In this document: positions 18,957-28,624 of the stretch, piece after piece
Position numbering within the stretch: position 1 is the stretch's first letter
Layout: the number at the start of each line of letters is the position of its first letter
DNA from: Bacillota bacterium
Lineage (GTDB): Bacteria; Bacillota; Sulfobacillia; RBS10-35; Bu92
Length of the DNA: 64,000 nt
Assembly (NCBI GenBank): GCA_014896375.1
Contig: JADBKN010000002.1
Coordinates: forward strand, 1-64,000
Direction of reading: 5' to 3'
Notes under the pieces: generated by a model
Databases searched by the model: none
Told to the model about the DNA's origin: nothing
Seen by the model: only the letters and a program-made list of their open reading frames with translations
Made by a program: the position numbers and the translations under genes

Positions 18957-20357
18957 CTAAGCCACGCGAGGACCGCCGCCGACCGCCGGCGCCAATCCGG
19001 CTTGCGCGAGCTCCGAAGCCGCCAGGTTCGCCACGTTGCACGCGGCGATGGCCTCCGTCTCCATCGTGGAGACGGCCGACTCCATCGCGTTCACGTAATA
19101 TAGGCCGTGCGACAAGCGGAAGGGCGGCCAGACCGAGGTCGGCTCGAGCATCGGGTAGGCCCGCCAGGCGAGGCGCACCGTCTCCGTCCGCCAGCTGAAG
19201 AGGCGGTCGAGGAGTTCGTCGTCCAGTGTATCCCGAGAAAAGAGCTTGTAAACGTCCTGGCGGCCGTCGGCCGCACGGCCGATCCAACCCAGGGCCGAGA
19301 AGGGAATCGCCGGGTGGTTCCGCGTGAGGACGAGATAGGGCGAAGGGTCGTCCCTCTCTGGTATGCCGAAGAACGCCGGCCTCAGGCGGCCGGCGACGAT
19401 CGTGGTGTGCGTGACACAGTACGTGCGCCGTACGTGGGCGGCCGCCGGCAGGTCCACGCCGCTCACCTCAAGGGCGGCGAACTCGAGTGGTGCCGCGACG
19501 ATGACGACGTCGAACACGTCCTCCCCGCCGTCCGCCGTCACCACCCGGTATCCTGTCCCGGACGCCCGCTCTGCGGCGACGCGGCGCACCTCCACACCAG
19601 TGCGCACGCGTGCGCGGGACGCCGAGAGGAGTCCCTCCACGACGCGCACGTTCCCCTCCGCCACGGAGACGAGGCGCCCTCCGCCCAGCCCTCCGCCGGC
19701 GAGGGAAACCAGTGTGACGAACGCGTTCATCCCCGTGGCCTGGTTGTAGTTGGCGCGCGCCACGCCGTCAGAGAACTCGCGGACGAATCGCAGTGAGACG
19801 CCGTGCCGCCGGAAGTAGGTGTCCGCATCCACCTGTGTGAGCTCGTACAGGCCGAGGCGGCGGAACATGGCCTCCGGCGTTTCGAAGGACGCACCCTGCG
19901 CCTGTTCCCCGTAGATGCTGTCCAGCTTGCGCACCATGTCCACGGTGAGCCGGCGGGCGCGCAGCAGCGACGCGCCGTACCGCCAGAGCGCGCGCAGCGC
20001 CAAAGCCAGCGTGCCGCCAGCCACGTGCAGGTCGAACGACGCGCCGTTCCAGATCGCCAGCCGCCTGGCGGGCACGCCCGAGCGGCGGCTCCCGGAAGCC
20101 GCGTGCAATCCCAGGCGCTCCACCGCGCCGACCATGTGGCGGTTGGCGGTGTGGATCAGCGTGGCGCCGGTCTCGATGCGGGTGCCGGCGATGCCCAGCT
20201 CGGCCACCCGTCCGCCCACGCGGGGCTCCCGCTCCAACACGGTGATCTCCGCCGCCAGGCCCAGCCTCTCTCGCAGGAAATAGGCGCTGAAAGCGCCCGC
20301 CACCCCGGCCCCGACAATCGCGATGCGAACCCTCGCCGGCCCGACTGCCTGCAACAT
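18957..20357 (-). CDS. FAD-dependent prenylcysteine oxidase-like protein (PCYOX/prenylcysteine lyase family)
   Basis: N-terminal RIAIVGAGVAGAFSAYFLRE Rossmann motif; VARANYNQATGMNAFVTLVSLAGGGLGGGRLVSVAEGNVRVVEGLLSAS and KLFSRDTLDDELLDRLFSW...WRAYPMLEPTSVWPPFRLSHGLYYVNAMESAVSTMETEAIAACNVANLA resemble recalled conserved blocks of eukaryotic PCYOX1. Confidence 0.75.
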   Translation of the reverse strand: MLQAVGPARVRIAIVGAGVAGAFSAYFLRERLGLAAEITVLEREPRVGGRVAELGIAGTRIETGATLIHTANRHMVGAVERLGLHAASGSRRSGVPARRLAIWNGASFDLHVAGGTLALALRALWRYGASLLRARRLTVDMVRKLDSIYGEQAQGASFETPEAMFRRLGLYELTQVDADTYFRRHGVSLRFVREFSDGVARANYNQATGMNAFVTLVSLAGGGLGGGRLVSVAEGNVRVVEGLLSASRARVRTGVEVRRVAAERASGTGYRVVTADGGEDVFDVVIVAAPLEFAALEVSGVDLPAAAHVRRTYCVTHTTIVAGRLRPAFFGIPERDDPSPYLVLTRNHPAIPFSALGWIGRAADGRQDVYKLFSRDTLDDELLDRLFSWRTETVRLAWRAYPMLEPTSVWPPFRLSHGLYYVNAMESAVSTMETEAIAACNVANLAASELAQAGLAPAVGGGPRVA

Positions 20358-20473
20358 CGGCCGTCACTCCTGATGCGACCCTCGGAAGGCCGCGCGTTTC
20401 GTTCGAGGCCAGCATAGCGACCGCTAGGCGCGGCGGCATCGGGAGAAATCCCCATCTCGGGCCGGAAGGGGAG

Positions 20474-23449
20474 CTAGGCCAGGCCGTTACGTGCAGCGTA
20501 GACGGCTAGAGCCGTCCGGTTACCCACGCCCAACTTATTGAACACGTTTCTCAGGTGACGGTCCACCGTGCGAGGGGAGATGCAGAGGCGGTCGGCGATC
20601 TCGCGGTCCGTGAGGCCATGCGCCACGAGTGCCACCACCTCCGCCTCGCGGCGCGTCAGCGCTGCGGGCAGGCCTGCTCCGGGCGCGACGCTGTGCGCCG
20701 CGCCTCTCACCGGGGCGAGCGCGGCGCGCGCCTCCGCGGCGAGGCGTCGGGACAGCCGGCCATCCCGCCCGCCGGCCTGCTCGAAGAAGGACGCAGCCGC
20801 TTCCAGGTCCGCCCGCGCGCCGGGCCAGCGCGGCAGCGCACGTCCCCGAGCCAGGCGGGTGAGCGCCGTCTCGACTGGGAACCCGCACCGTTCCGACAAC
20901 TCGACGGCCGCGTCGAAGTGATGGCGTGCACCGTCACCACGGCCGAGCGCCGCGGCGATTTCGCCCAGGAGGCGGTGCGCGCGCATGGCCGCCCATCGCG
21001 ACTCGCTGCGCTCGGCATCCTCAAGAGCCTCCAGCGCCGGGCGCCACGCGGCCGCGTCATCGCCCGCGGCGCGCTCACACACGGATCGCGCCAGGCGCAC
21101 ACCGGCTCGCATGAAGGGGGCCGCAGGGAGCAGCGGCCAACGCTCGGCCGCTTCCAGCCACATCCGCGCCGCGTCCAGATCACCCAGTGCCGCGTACAGC
21201 TCTGCACGCGCGGCGTGCGCCAGAACCATGAAGTGGTTGCTCATCGAGACCGGGTCGCAGGGCCGGTAAGGCGGCACGGATTCGAGGAAGGGACGGGCAG
21301 CGGCCGCGTGGCCCTGGTTCAGCAGCACGCGGCCGGCGTACCAGCGAAGCGTCCCGCCGAACGCCCCGGGAACACGTCGGGCGCAGACGATCACGTTGTG
21401 CCAGGCGCCGTCCAGGTCGCCACGGAAGTACTGGTAAACGCCCGTCATCGAGAAGCCGGGCGGGAGCCAGCCGAGGACGGCACGGTCGCCGCTGCCTGTC
21501 TCCAGTTGCCGGAGCTCTGCGGCGACCTCGTCAACCACATCCGCCGGGTCCGCCGGACCCGCCAGGAGCGTGAGAAGCTCGTTCGCTTTGTGCCGTAGCG
21601 CTTCACGGTGGTCACCCAGCGCCAGCGCCTCCCGGGCGGCGCGGGCGCACCGGTCGACGGCTCCGTGCGTGTCGCCTTCAAGGAGCGCCAGCCCCACGCC
21701 CGCGCTGAGCAGCTCCTGCGCGGCACCAGGACGCGCCCGTGCCAGCAAGTCGTCGAGCAGACGGCGGGCCGCGTTCAACTCACCGCGCCTGGCGAGCACG
21801 CGGATGAGATCGGCTGCGGCCCTCGGGAAGCCGCCCGCCAGGCCGAAGAGCGCCGCCTCAAGCTCCTCGCAGCGCCGGTCGCCAGCCAGGCCCTCCTGGG
21901 CCGCCACCACGGCGGCGACGGTCTCCGCGGCGCCGGGGGCGTCGCGGTTCACGGCGGCGTGCGCCAGGAAATGGCATCCCCAGACTTCGACCGCCCGGTC
22001 GCCGCAGCGCACGGCCCGTTCTACCGCCTCGCGCCAGAGCGCTTCCGCCCGATCCGGCTCCTCCCAACGGACAGCGAAGCCGAGCTTCAGCAAAAGCTCG
22101 GCACGAAGGTCCGCGCCCCCATCGCTCGCCGTCCGCGCTTCGCGCCGCTGGTCGCTCAGCGCTGCGAGCCGCGCCAGCGCCCGCTCATAGTGGCCCCGCG
22201 CCCCCACGAGCGCGCCGCAGCGCAGGGCGCGGTCGCCGGCCCGGTTCAGGTACGCCGCGGCCCGCGGCTCCCCAGCCCGGTCGAGGTGGAAGGCGATGTT
22301 CTCCAAACCGTCGCCGCCTTCCACCTCCTCCAACACGACCGCCACGCGGGCGTGCAGGCGCCGCCGGCCCGTCCTGGAGAGGCGCTGAAGCACCCGCTCG
22401 CGGACCAGGTCGTGGGTAAAGGCGAGCATGTCACCGGTCGCGTCAACCGGCGTGAAGACCCGCCGCGCCACTGCCTCCGCGAGGGGCACGGCCAGCCCCC
22501 TGTCCCCGAGGCCCACCGCGCGGCGCAGGAGCTCCGGACGGAAGCGGGAACCGAGTACGGCCGCGGTCTCCACAAGCCTCTGCGCCGCTGGCGACAGGCG
22601 CTCCACGAAGCCATCGACGAAGATCTGGAGAGTGGGCGGCAGATCCGCGCCGCCCGTGGCCGCCTCGGCCGCGGCGGCGGCTGGGCCGGAACGAGCGGCG
22701 GCCATTACCAGCTCCTTCACGAAGAGGGGAAGCCCGCCAGTGCGCCGGTGGAGCCGCGCAGCCGCGGCCGGAAGGTCGCCCACAGGCCAACCGCACGCGG
22801 CCGCGAGCTGCGCCACCTCCTCCTCGGAGAACCGGTTCAGGGAGAGGTCGACGGCCCCGAGCCGTCTGGCGGACAGGAGGCACGGCTGGAGCGGGTGTCT
22901 TGCATCGAGCTCGTCCGTGCGGTAGGTGACAGCGAGAACCACCGGCGCATCCGCCAGCTGGCCCGCCACGTGGCCGAGCATCTCGAGGCTCTCCGCATCG
23001 GCCCAGTGCAGGTCCTCAAGCACCATGAGAACGGGCTGGCCGAGTCCGGTGAGCCACTGAAGAAGGGCCTGGCTCCGTTCAAAGGCCGTCCATTCTCCCG
23101 GAGCGTGGCCCAAGGGCGGCGGAAGCGGCGCGGCCCCGTGGCCGCTGTGGCGCGCGACCGCCGCGACGGCTTCCCGCCATGGACCATAGGGCGGCGTCTC
23201 GCCGGGACCGGTGCAGTGCCCCCACGCGTCGAGTAGCGCGGGCGTCCTGGACTCCGCGCGGCGCGCCACCCGCACGCCGCCGAGGCGGTCGGCGTGATCC
23301 GCAACGCGACGCAACAGCGCCGTCTTCCCTACTCCGGCCTCGCCGCCGATGAGCACCAGGCGGCCCCGCCCCCGCCGCGCGGCGCGGAGGAGGCGGTGTA
23401 ACGCCGCCCGTTCCGCGGCGCGGCCGACAAACACGTCCGCGATGTCCAT
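20474..23449 (-). CDS. Large ATP-binding LuxR-family (LAL/MalT-like) transcriptional regulator
   Basis: FVGRAAERAALHRLLRAARRGRGRLVLIGGEAGVGKTALLRRVADHA (AAA_16) and C-terminal HTH LTRREAEVVALVAHGLTDREIADRLCISPRTVDRHLRNVFNKLGVGNRTALAVYAARNG. Confidence 0.93.
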   Translation of the reverse strand: MDIADVFVGRAAERAALHRLLRAARRGRGRLVLIGGEAGVGKTALLRRVADHADRLGGVRVARRAESRTPALLDAWGHCTGPGETPPYGPWREAVAAVARHSGHGAAPLPPPLGHAPGEWTAFERSQALLQWLTGLGQPVLMVLEDLHWADAESLEMLGHVAGQLADAPVVLAVTYRTDELDARHPLQPCLLSARRLGAVDLSLNRFSEEEVAQLAAACGWPVGDLPAAAARLHRRTGGLPLFVKELVMAAARSGPAAAAAEAATGGADLPPTLQIFVDGFVERLSPAAQRLVETAAVLGSRFRPELLRRAVGLGDRGLAVPLAEAVARRVFTPVDATGDMLAFTHDLVRERVLQRLSRTGRRRLHARVAVVLEEVEGGDGLENIAFHLDRAGEPRAAAYLNRAGDRALRCGALVGARGHYERALARLAALSDQRREARTASDGGADLRAELLLKLGFAVRWEEPDRAEALWREAVERAVRCGDRAVEVWGCHFLAHAAVNRDAPGAAETVAAVVAAQEGLAGDRRCEELEAALFGLAGGFPRAAADLIRVLARRGELNAARRLLDDLLARARPGAAQELLSAGVGLALLEGDTHGAVDRCARAAREALALGDHREALRHKANELLTLLAGPADPADVVDEVAAELRQLETGSGDRAVLGWLPPGFSMTGVYQYFRGDLDGAWHNVIVCARRVPGAFGGTLRWYAGRVLLNQGHAAAARPFLESVPPYRPCDPVSMSNHFMVLAHAARAELYAALGDLDAARMWLEAAERWPLLPAAPFMRAGVRLARSVCERAAGDDAAAWRPALEALEDAERSESRWAAMRAHRLLGEIAAALGRGDGARHHFDAAVELSERCGFPVETALTRLARGRALPRWPGARADLEAAASFFEQAGGRDGRLSRRLAAEARAALAPVRGAAHSVAPGAGLPAALTRREAEVVALVAHGLTDREIADRLCISPRTVDRHLRNVFNKLGVGNRTALAVYAARNGLA

Positions 23450-23494
23450 CCCGCCTCGCCCCCTGAGGCGCCCGGCAGCGCGGGGCGGCCGGCG

Positions 23495-24811
23495 TCAGCC
23501 CGACCGCACGAGGCCGGCGCGCTCAAAGATGAAGTCCACCCACCTCAGGTATCCCTCGACGTCGAAGGCCCGCGCCAGCTCCTCCGGACTGAGCCGCGCC
23601 CGCACCTCCGGATGGCGCTCGATGCGCTCCCTGAAACTGGGCCCGCCGCGCGGCAGCTCCTGCCACGCGGCCATGGCCTCCTCTTGCACCAAAGCGTACG
23701 CCGCCTCGCGGCTCATGCCGGCCTCGACAAGCGCCAGGAGGAGGCGCGGCGAGGCGAAGAGCCCGCCCGTGAGGGCGAGGTTCCGGTCCATGTTCTCCTC
23801 GTGGACATGCAGGCCTGAGACGATCTCCGTCATGAGGTTCAGCATGTAATCGAGGACGATGGTCGCGTCCGGCAGGACGACGCGCTCCACGGAGGAGTGG
23901 CTGATGTCCCGCTCGTGCCAGAGCGGCTGGTCCTCGAAGCCGGCCACGGCGTAGCCGCGAAGGAGGCGCGCCAGACCGGAGACGCGCTCGGCCTTCTCCG
24001 GGTTGCGCTTATGCGGCATGGCCGAAGAGCCCTTCTGCCCGGCGCGGAACGGCTCCTCCAGCTCGCGCACCTCGGTGCGCTGCAGGTGGCGGATCTCCGT
24101 CGCCAGGCGGTCGAGCGTGCCGCCGACGACGGCCAGGGTGGCGAGGAACTCGGCGTGGCGGTCGCGCGGCAGCACCTGCGTGCTGACCGTTTCGGGCCGC
24201 AACCCCAGCTTGCGGCACACGTACGCCTCCACACGCGGGTCGACGTCCGCGTAGGTGCCCACGGCGCCGCTCAGCTTGCCCACCGACACCGCCTCCCGCG
24301 CGCGCCGCAGGCGCTCCGCGTTGCGCACCATCTCCGCGTGGAACGAAGCGAACTTCAACCCCAGGGTGGTCGGCTCCGCGTGCACGCCGTGCGTGCGGCC
24401 CATGACCGGCCGGTGCTTCCACCGCAGCGCCTGCTCCCGCAGGGCCGCGCACAGGCGCTCCGCGCCCGCGACGAGCAGCCCCGCGGCCTCGCGCAGCTGC
24501 AGCGCCTGCGCCGTGTCGACGACGTCCGTGGAGGTGAGCCCGTAGTGGAACCAGCGCGCCTCCGGCCCCACCGCCTCCGCGATCGCGGTGGTGAAGGCGA
24601 TGACGTCGTGGTGGACCTCGCGTTCGATCTCCTGGATGCGCGCCACGTCCACGCGCGCCCGCGCGCGCACGGCCTCCACGGCCTCCCGGGGGACCACGCC
24701 GAGCTCCGCCCAGCCCTCCATGGCGGCGATCTCCACCTCGAGCCACAGGCGGTAGCGGCGTTCCGGATCCCAGACCGCCGCCATCTCCGGGCGCGTATAG
24801 CGCGCGATCAC
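23495..24811 (-). CDS. purB: Adenylosuccinate lyase
   Basis: MIARYTRPEMAAVWDPERRYRLWLEVEIAAMEGWAELG...GSSAMPHKRNPEKAERVSGLARLLRG...WHERDISHSSVERVVLPDA. Confidence 0.97.
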   Translation of the reverse strand: MIARYTRPEMAAVWDPERRYRLWLEVEIAAMEGWAELGVVPREAVEAVRARARVDVARIQEIEREVHHDVIAFTTAIAEAVGPEARWFHYGLTSTDVVDTAQALQLREAAGLLVAGAERLCAALREQALRWKHRPVMGRTHGVHAEPTTLGLKFASFHAEMVRNAERLRRAREAVSVGKLSGAVGTYADVDPRVEAYVCRKLGLRPETVSTQVLPRDRHAEFLATLAVVGGTLDRLATEIRHLQRTEVRELEEPFRAGQKGSSAMPHKRNPEKAERVSGLARLLRGYAVAGFEDQPLWHERDISHSSVERVVLPDATIVLDYMLNLMTEIVSGLHVHEENMDRNLALTGGLFASPRLLLALVEAGMSREAAYALVQEEAMAAWQELPRGGPSFRERIERHPEVRARLSPEELARAFDVEGYLRWVDFIFERAGLVRSG

Positions 24812-25920
24812 GCGCCTTCCCGGACGACGAACGCGTCCCGCGCGCAGCGGCTCAGCCGGCGCGCCCCCTCCGGGCCCACCACGGCGACCTCCTCCAGCCG
24901 CACGCCGAAGCGGCCGGGGAGATACACCCCAGGTTCGATGGTGAAGACCATGCCCTCCTGGATGAGGGCTTCGTTGCGGCCGTGGACGGAGGGCGGCTCG
25001 TGGCCCGAGAGTCCCAGCCCGTGGCCGGTGCGGTGGATGAAGTACGGCCCGTAGCCGGCCTCGGTGATGGCACGCCGCGCGGCCTCGTCCACCGCGCGCA
25101 GGGGAACGCCCGGCCGTGCCGCGGCGAAGGCGGCCTCGACGGCCGCCTCCACGGCGGCGTGGACGCGCCGGTATTCCTCGTCCGGCTCTCCCACATAGGC
25201 CATGCGCGTGATGTCGGAGCAGTAGCCGTCCTTGCGCGCGCCGATATCGAAGAGGACCGGCTCTCCGGCGGCCACCGCGCGGTCACTCGTATGGTGGTGT
25301 GGATAGGCGCTGTGGGGACCGGCGGCGACGATCGCGAAGAGCACCTCATCCACGCCCTCCTCGCCGAAGGCCTCCTCCACCACGCGCTGCAGCTGACGCT
25401 CCGTCACCCCCGGCCGCACGGCGGCCAGCGCGCGCTCCAGCGCGCGGTCGGTGATGTCCGCCACGCGCTCAAGCCGCGCGATCTCATCGGCGTCCTTCAC
25501 CATGCGCATGGGCCCGAGGACCTGACTCGCCGGCTCCCACGCAGCACCGGGCAGAGCACGTTGCAGGAGAAGGAGGAAGTCGGCGCGCATGTCGTCGTTC
25601 ACGGCCAGGGACGCCCCATTTCGCCCGGAAAGGCCGAGAGAGTCGAGGAGCCGGCGCAGGGCGCCATCGGGACCCTCCTCGTCCGCGTAGCTGAAGAAGG
25701 GCAGGTCGCTCTGCGCCGCCGCCTGCTCCCGGTTGAGGGAGGGCATGAGCCAGGCCGCGCCCTCGGGCGCGACGGCGAGGAACGCGGGCCGCTCGTCCGG
25801 CGTGGTGGTGAAGCCGGTAAGGTAGCGCAGATCGTCCCCCGGGGCGATGAACGCCGCCGCCCAGCCCTTCGCCCGCAACTGCGCCTGCAGGCGCGCGATG
25901 CGCGCTTCGGAAGTCTTCAC
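24808..25920 (-). CDS. M24 family Xaa-Pro aminopeptidase
   Basis: ARIARLQAQLRAKGWAAAFIAPGDDLRYLTGFTTTPDERPAFLAV...VLFDIGARKDGYCSDITRMAYVG...IHRTGHGLGLSGHEPPSV...VFTIEPGVYLPGRFGVRLEEVAVV; GTG start; overlaps purB by 4 bp. Confidence 0.92.
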   Translation of the reverse strand: MKTSEARIARLQAQLRAKGWAAAFIAPGDDLRYLTGFTTTPDERPAFLAVAPEGAAWLMPSLNREQAAAQSDLPFFSYADEEGPDGALRRLLDSLGLSGRNGASLAVNDDMRADFLLLLQRALPGAAWEPASQVLGPMRMVKDADEIARLERVADITDRALERALAAVRPGVTERQLQRVVEEAFGEEGVDEVLFAIVAAGPHSAYPHHHTSDRAVAAGEPVLFDIGARKDGYCSDITRMAYVGEPDEEYRRVHAAVEAAVEAAFAAARPGVPLRAVDEAARRAITEAGYGPYFIHRTGHGLGLSGHEPPSVHGRNEALIQEGMVFTIEPGVYLPGRFGVRLEEVAVVGPEGARRLSRCARDAFVVREGA

Positions 25921-26024
25921 CGTGATGGGCCTCCCTGGTCCCCTCCCGGTGTACACTCGGCCTGGGGCCGTCCGGCGGAGGAGCCCGCCGGCCCCGCGAA
26001 AGTGCACCGTGGGGAGTGTGTTCC

Positions 26025-28256
26025 GTGCTGAAAGCGATCGCCGAAGCCCTTCGTCCTCTGGTGGACGGCGCGCGCGCGCTGGACGACGTCGCCGCCGTCA
26101 GCCGCCTGCACCGCATCCAGAACAGCCCCGGCTACCGCGCGGCCGCCGATCACGTCGAGCGCCGCGCCCGGGAGTTGGGCCTGCGCGTGACGCGCCACCG
26201 CATCCCGGCCGGCTCCAGGCGGATGTGGTCGCAGGTGCTCTTCCCCGCCTGGCATTGCCGTTCGGCCCGCTTGGAGATCCTCCTGCCGGATGGCCGCACG
26301 GAGATCCTGGCCGAGTTTCCGCAGGATCCGCTTTCCATTGTGCAACGCAGCGCGCCCACGGCACCAGGCGGGGTCGAGGCGGAGGTCGTCGTGGTGGAGG
26401 ACGCCGAACGGCCGGAGTCCTGGGAGGGCGTGGAGGCCGCCGGGCGGATCGTGTTGGTGCGGGGCGACGCCATGCGCCTCCATCGCCTGGCCGTGCGCGA
26501 GCGCGGAGCCCTCGGCCTCCTCTTCGACAACATGAACGAGATCCCCGGGCTGCGCACACGCGCCGACCTCGCGGACCACCGCCAGTACACCTCCTTCTGG
26601 TGGGAGGGCCAGGAGCCGCGCGGCTTCGGCTTCGTACTCACGCCCGCCCAGGGCGAGCGCCTGCGGCAGGCGGCGGCGGAGGCGGCCGCGGCCGGCCGCC
26701 GGCTGCGGGCGCGCGCGGTGGTCGACGCCCACTTCGAAGACGGGGAGATCGAGGTCATCGACGCCTTCCTGCCGCCGGACGGGGTTGCCGCCCGCGCGGC
26801 GGTGGGCGATGGACGCGCGGCGGCACGCGATGGCGGCGTGGCGGCGGGCGATGGCGGTGCGGGGGCGCGCGAAGACGGCGCGGGGGCGGGCACCGAAGCG
26901 GAGGAGGTGTGGTGCGTGGCTCACCTCTGCCACCCGGCCCCCTTCGCCAACGACAATGCCTCTGGCGTGGCGGCGGCGCTTGCGGCGGCGGGGGCGCTCG
27001 CGCGCGCTTCCGCGGAGGGACGACTGGGACCGCGGCGGCGCGGGGTGCGCTTCCTCTGGATGCCGGAGATGACGGGGACCACCGCCTACCTCGCGCACGT
27101 GGGGGAGGCGGCCTACCGGCGCGCCGTGGCGGCGCTCAACCTCGACATGGTGGGCGAAGACGAGCACCAGACAGGCGGCGCGCTCACTGTGGAGCACCCG
27201 CCGCTCGCGCGGCCGTCCTTCGCCGGTTACCTTCTCGCGCAGGCGACGGCCGCCGTAGTGCACGAGCGGCCCTCGCTCGGGGGCGAGCGGCGCGTGCCCG
27301 CCGTGCGGTGGACGGAGACGCCCTTCTCCGGCGGCAGCGATCACATGATCCTCTCGGATCCACTGGTGGGCGTGCCGGCGCCCATGCTCATCCACTGGCC
27401 CGACCGCTTTTACCACACGAGCGCCGACACGCTGGACAAGGTCGATCCGCACATGCTGGTGCGCTCCGCGACGATCGCCGCCGCCTGGCTGCACTTTGCG
27501 GCCGCGGCCGGCGGGGCCGAGGCCGCCTGGCTGGCGGCGCAGATGGCGGGCGCCATGCCGGCCGAACTCCACCGCGACGCCGAGACGCGCTGGGCGCAGG
27601 GCTGGCGCGGCGGCAAGCTGCAGCGCTGGCTGCGCTACCGCAAGGACCGCCAGCTGGAGGCGCTGGACGATCTCGCCCGCCTTGTGCCGGAGGAGGAGCG
27701 CGGCGCCTTTGCCGAAGCGGCGGCGGCCGCGCGCGCGGCCGTCGAGGGCGCGTGGCAGGCGCAGGCCGCGCTCTGGCGCGCGCGGGAGGCGGCCGCCCCT
27801 GCGGCCGGCGGCGCGCCGGTGGGCGCGGGCGGCGCGGGCAGCCCGGTGGGCGCGGGCGGCGCTCCGGTGAGCGCGCGCGTCGCCGCGCCCGCCGGCGCGG
27901 GCGCGACGCTCCGCCGCCCGCACCCAGCCGCCACACTGGACGGACTGCTCCGCACCACCGGCTGGCCGTTCCCCGACTTCGCCGCCCGCATCCGCCGCAT
28001 CCACCCTGGCCCTGTCTGGCTGCGCGGCCACCTCTCAGCCCTGCCCGTCATTGAGCAGGACGCGTGGGACGCCTTCGCCGACGCCCACCCCACGTGGGCG
28101 CACGCGACGCACATCCTCGACTACTACATGGACGGCACGCGCATGGTGGCGGAGGTCAGCGAGGCGGCGGAATGGGACACCGGCGTCCGGGACGACGAGT
28201 TCGCCATGGGCTATGTGGCGCTGCTGGCGCGTCTCGGACTCGTCGAGTTCATGTGA
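26025..28256 (+). CDS. M28-type aminopeptidase-like protein with DUF4910-like architecture
   Basis: VWCVAHLCHPAPFANDNASGVAAALAAAGAL...RFLWMPEMTGTTAYLAH...AALNLDMVGEDEHQTGG...FSGGSDHMILSDPLVGVPAPMLIHWPDRFYHTSADTLDKVDPHML. Function inferred from metal-ligand-like motifs. Confidence 0.8.
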   Translation: MLKAIAEALRPLVDGARALDDVAAVSRLHRIQNSPGYRAAADHVERRARELGLRVTRHRIPAGSRRMWSQVLFPAWHCRSARLEILLPDGRTEILAEFPQDPLSIVQRSAPTAPGGVEAEVVVVEDAERPESWEGVEAAGRIVLVRGDAMRLHRLAVRERGALGLLFDNMNEIPGLRTRADLADHRQYTSFWWEGQEPRGFGFVLTPAQGERLRQAAAEAAAAGRRLRARAVVDAHFEDGEIEVIDAFLPPDGVAARAAVGDGRAAARDGGVAAGDGGAGAREDGAGAGTEAEEVWCVAHLCHPAPFANDNASGVAAALAAAGALARASAEGRLGPRRRGVRFLWMPEMTGTTAYLAHVGEAAYRRAVAALNLDMVGEDEHQTGGALTVEHPPLARPSFAGYLLAQATAAVVHERPSLGGERRVPAVRWTETPFSGGSDHMILSDPLVGVPAPMLIHWPDRFYHTSADTLDKVDPHMLVRSATIAAAWLHFAAAAGGAEAAWLAAQMAGAMPAELHRDAETRWAQGWRGGKLQRWLRYRKDRQLEALDDLARLVPEEERGAFAEAAAAARAAVEGAWQAQAALWRAREAAAPAAGGAPVGAGGAGSPVGAGGAPVSARVAAPAGAGATLRRPHPAATLDGLLRTTGWPFPDFAARIRRIHPGPVWLRGHLSALPVIEQDAWDAFADAHPTWAHATHILDYYMDGTRMVAEVSEAAEWDTGVRDDEFAMGYVALLARLGLVEFM
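26790..26873 (+). repeat. Degenerate 21-bp tandem repeat (about 4 copies) encoding a 7-aa repeat inside the peptidase gene
   Basis: Translation ARAAVGD/GRAAARD/GGVAAGD/GGAGARE in exact 21-bp register. Confidence 0.7.
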
Positions 28257-28358
28257 CGGTCATGCGAGGGCGTGGGACGCGCGCGTGCGCGTGAGGGCGC
28301 ATGACGGGCACCGGCGGGGACGCAGGTGGACGGCCCCGGAAGAGCGTACAATGAGCAT

Positions 28359-28565
28359 ATGAGCCAGGTGACGGACCTCCAGCGTTACCGTCGCGAGCGT
28401 GAGCGCCGCCGCCGCGAGCGGCAGCGCCAGATGGAGCGCTTCCGCCGGCTGAATGAAGCCGCGCGCCGCTCGACGCCCTCACCGCGCGCCTTCGCGCGCG
28501 GCCTTCTGCTGTGGGCCGTCCTCTTTGTCGTGCTGTTCATGTATAACCTTTTGACGTCCCGCTGA
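28359..28565 (+). CDS. Small basic single-TM protein of unknown function
   Basis: MSQVTDLQRYRRERERRRRERQRQMERFRRLNEAARRSTPSPRAFARGLLLWAVLFVVLFMYNLLTSR. Confidence 0.55.
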   Translation: MSQVTDLQRYRRERERRRRERQRQMERFRRLNEAARRSTPSPRAFARGLLLWAVLFVVLFMYNLLTSR

Positions 28566-28624
28566 CCTCTTGACGTCCCGCTCACCTCGCGTGGGGATGC
28601 GCCGCGGCGCGGCCGGCGCTCCGC

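Noticed and set aside
27796-27905. Possible CRISPR-like or VNTR non-coding repeat
   Set aside because: Short degenerate repeats lie in frame within a coding gene and lack spacers; a protein linker explains them.
25917-28031. 704-aa minus-strand ORF
   Set aside because: Antisense to the M28-like peptidase; no conserved motifs.
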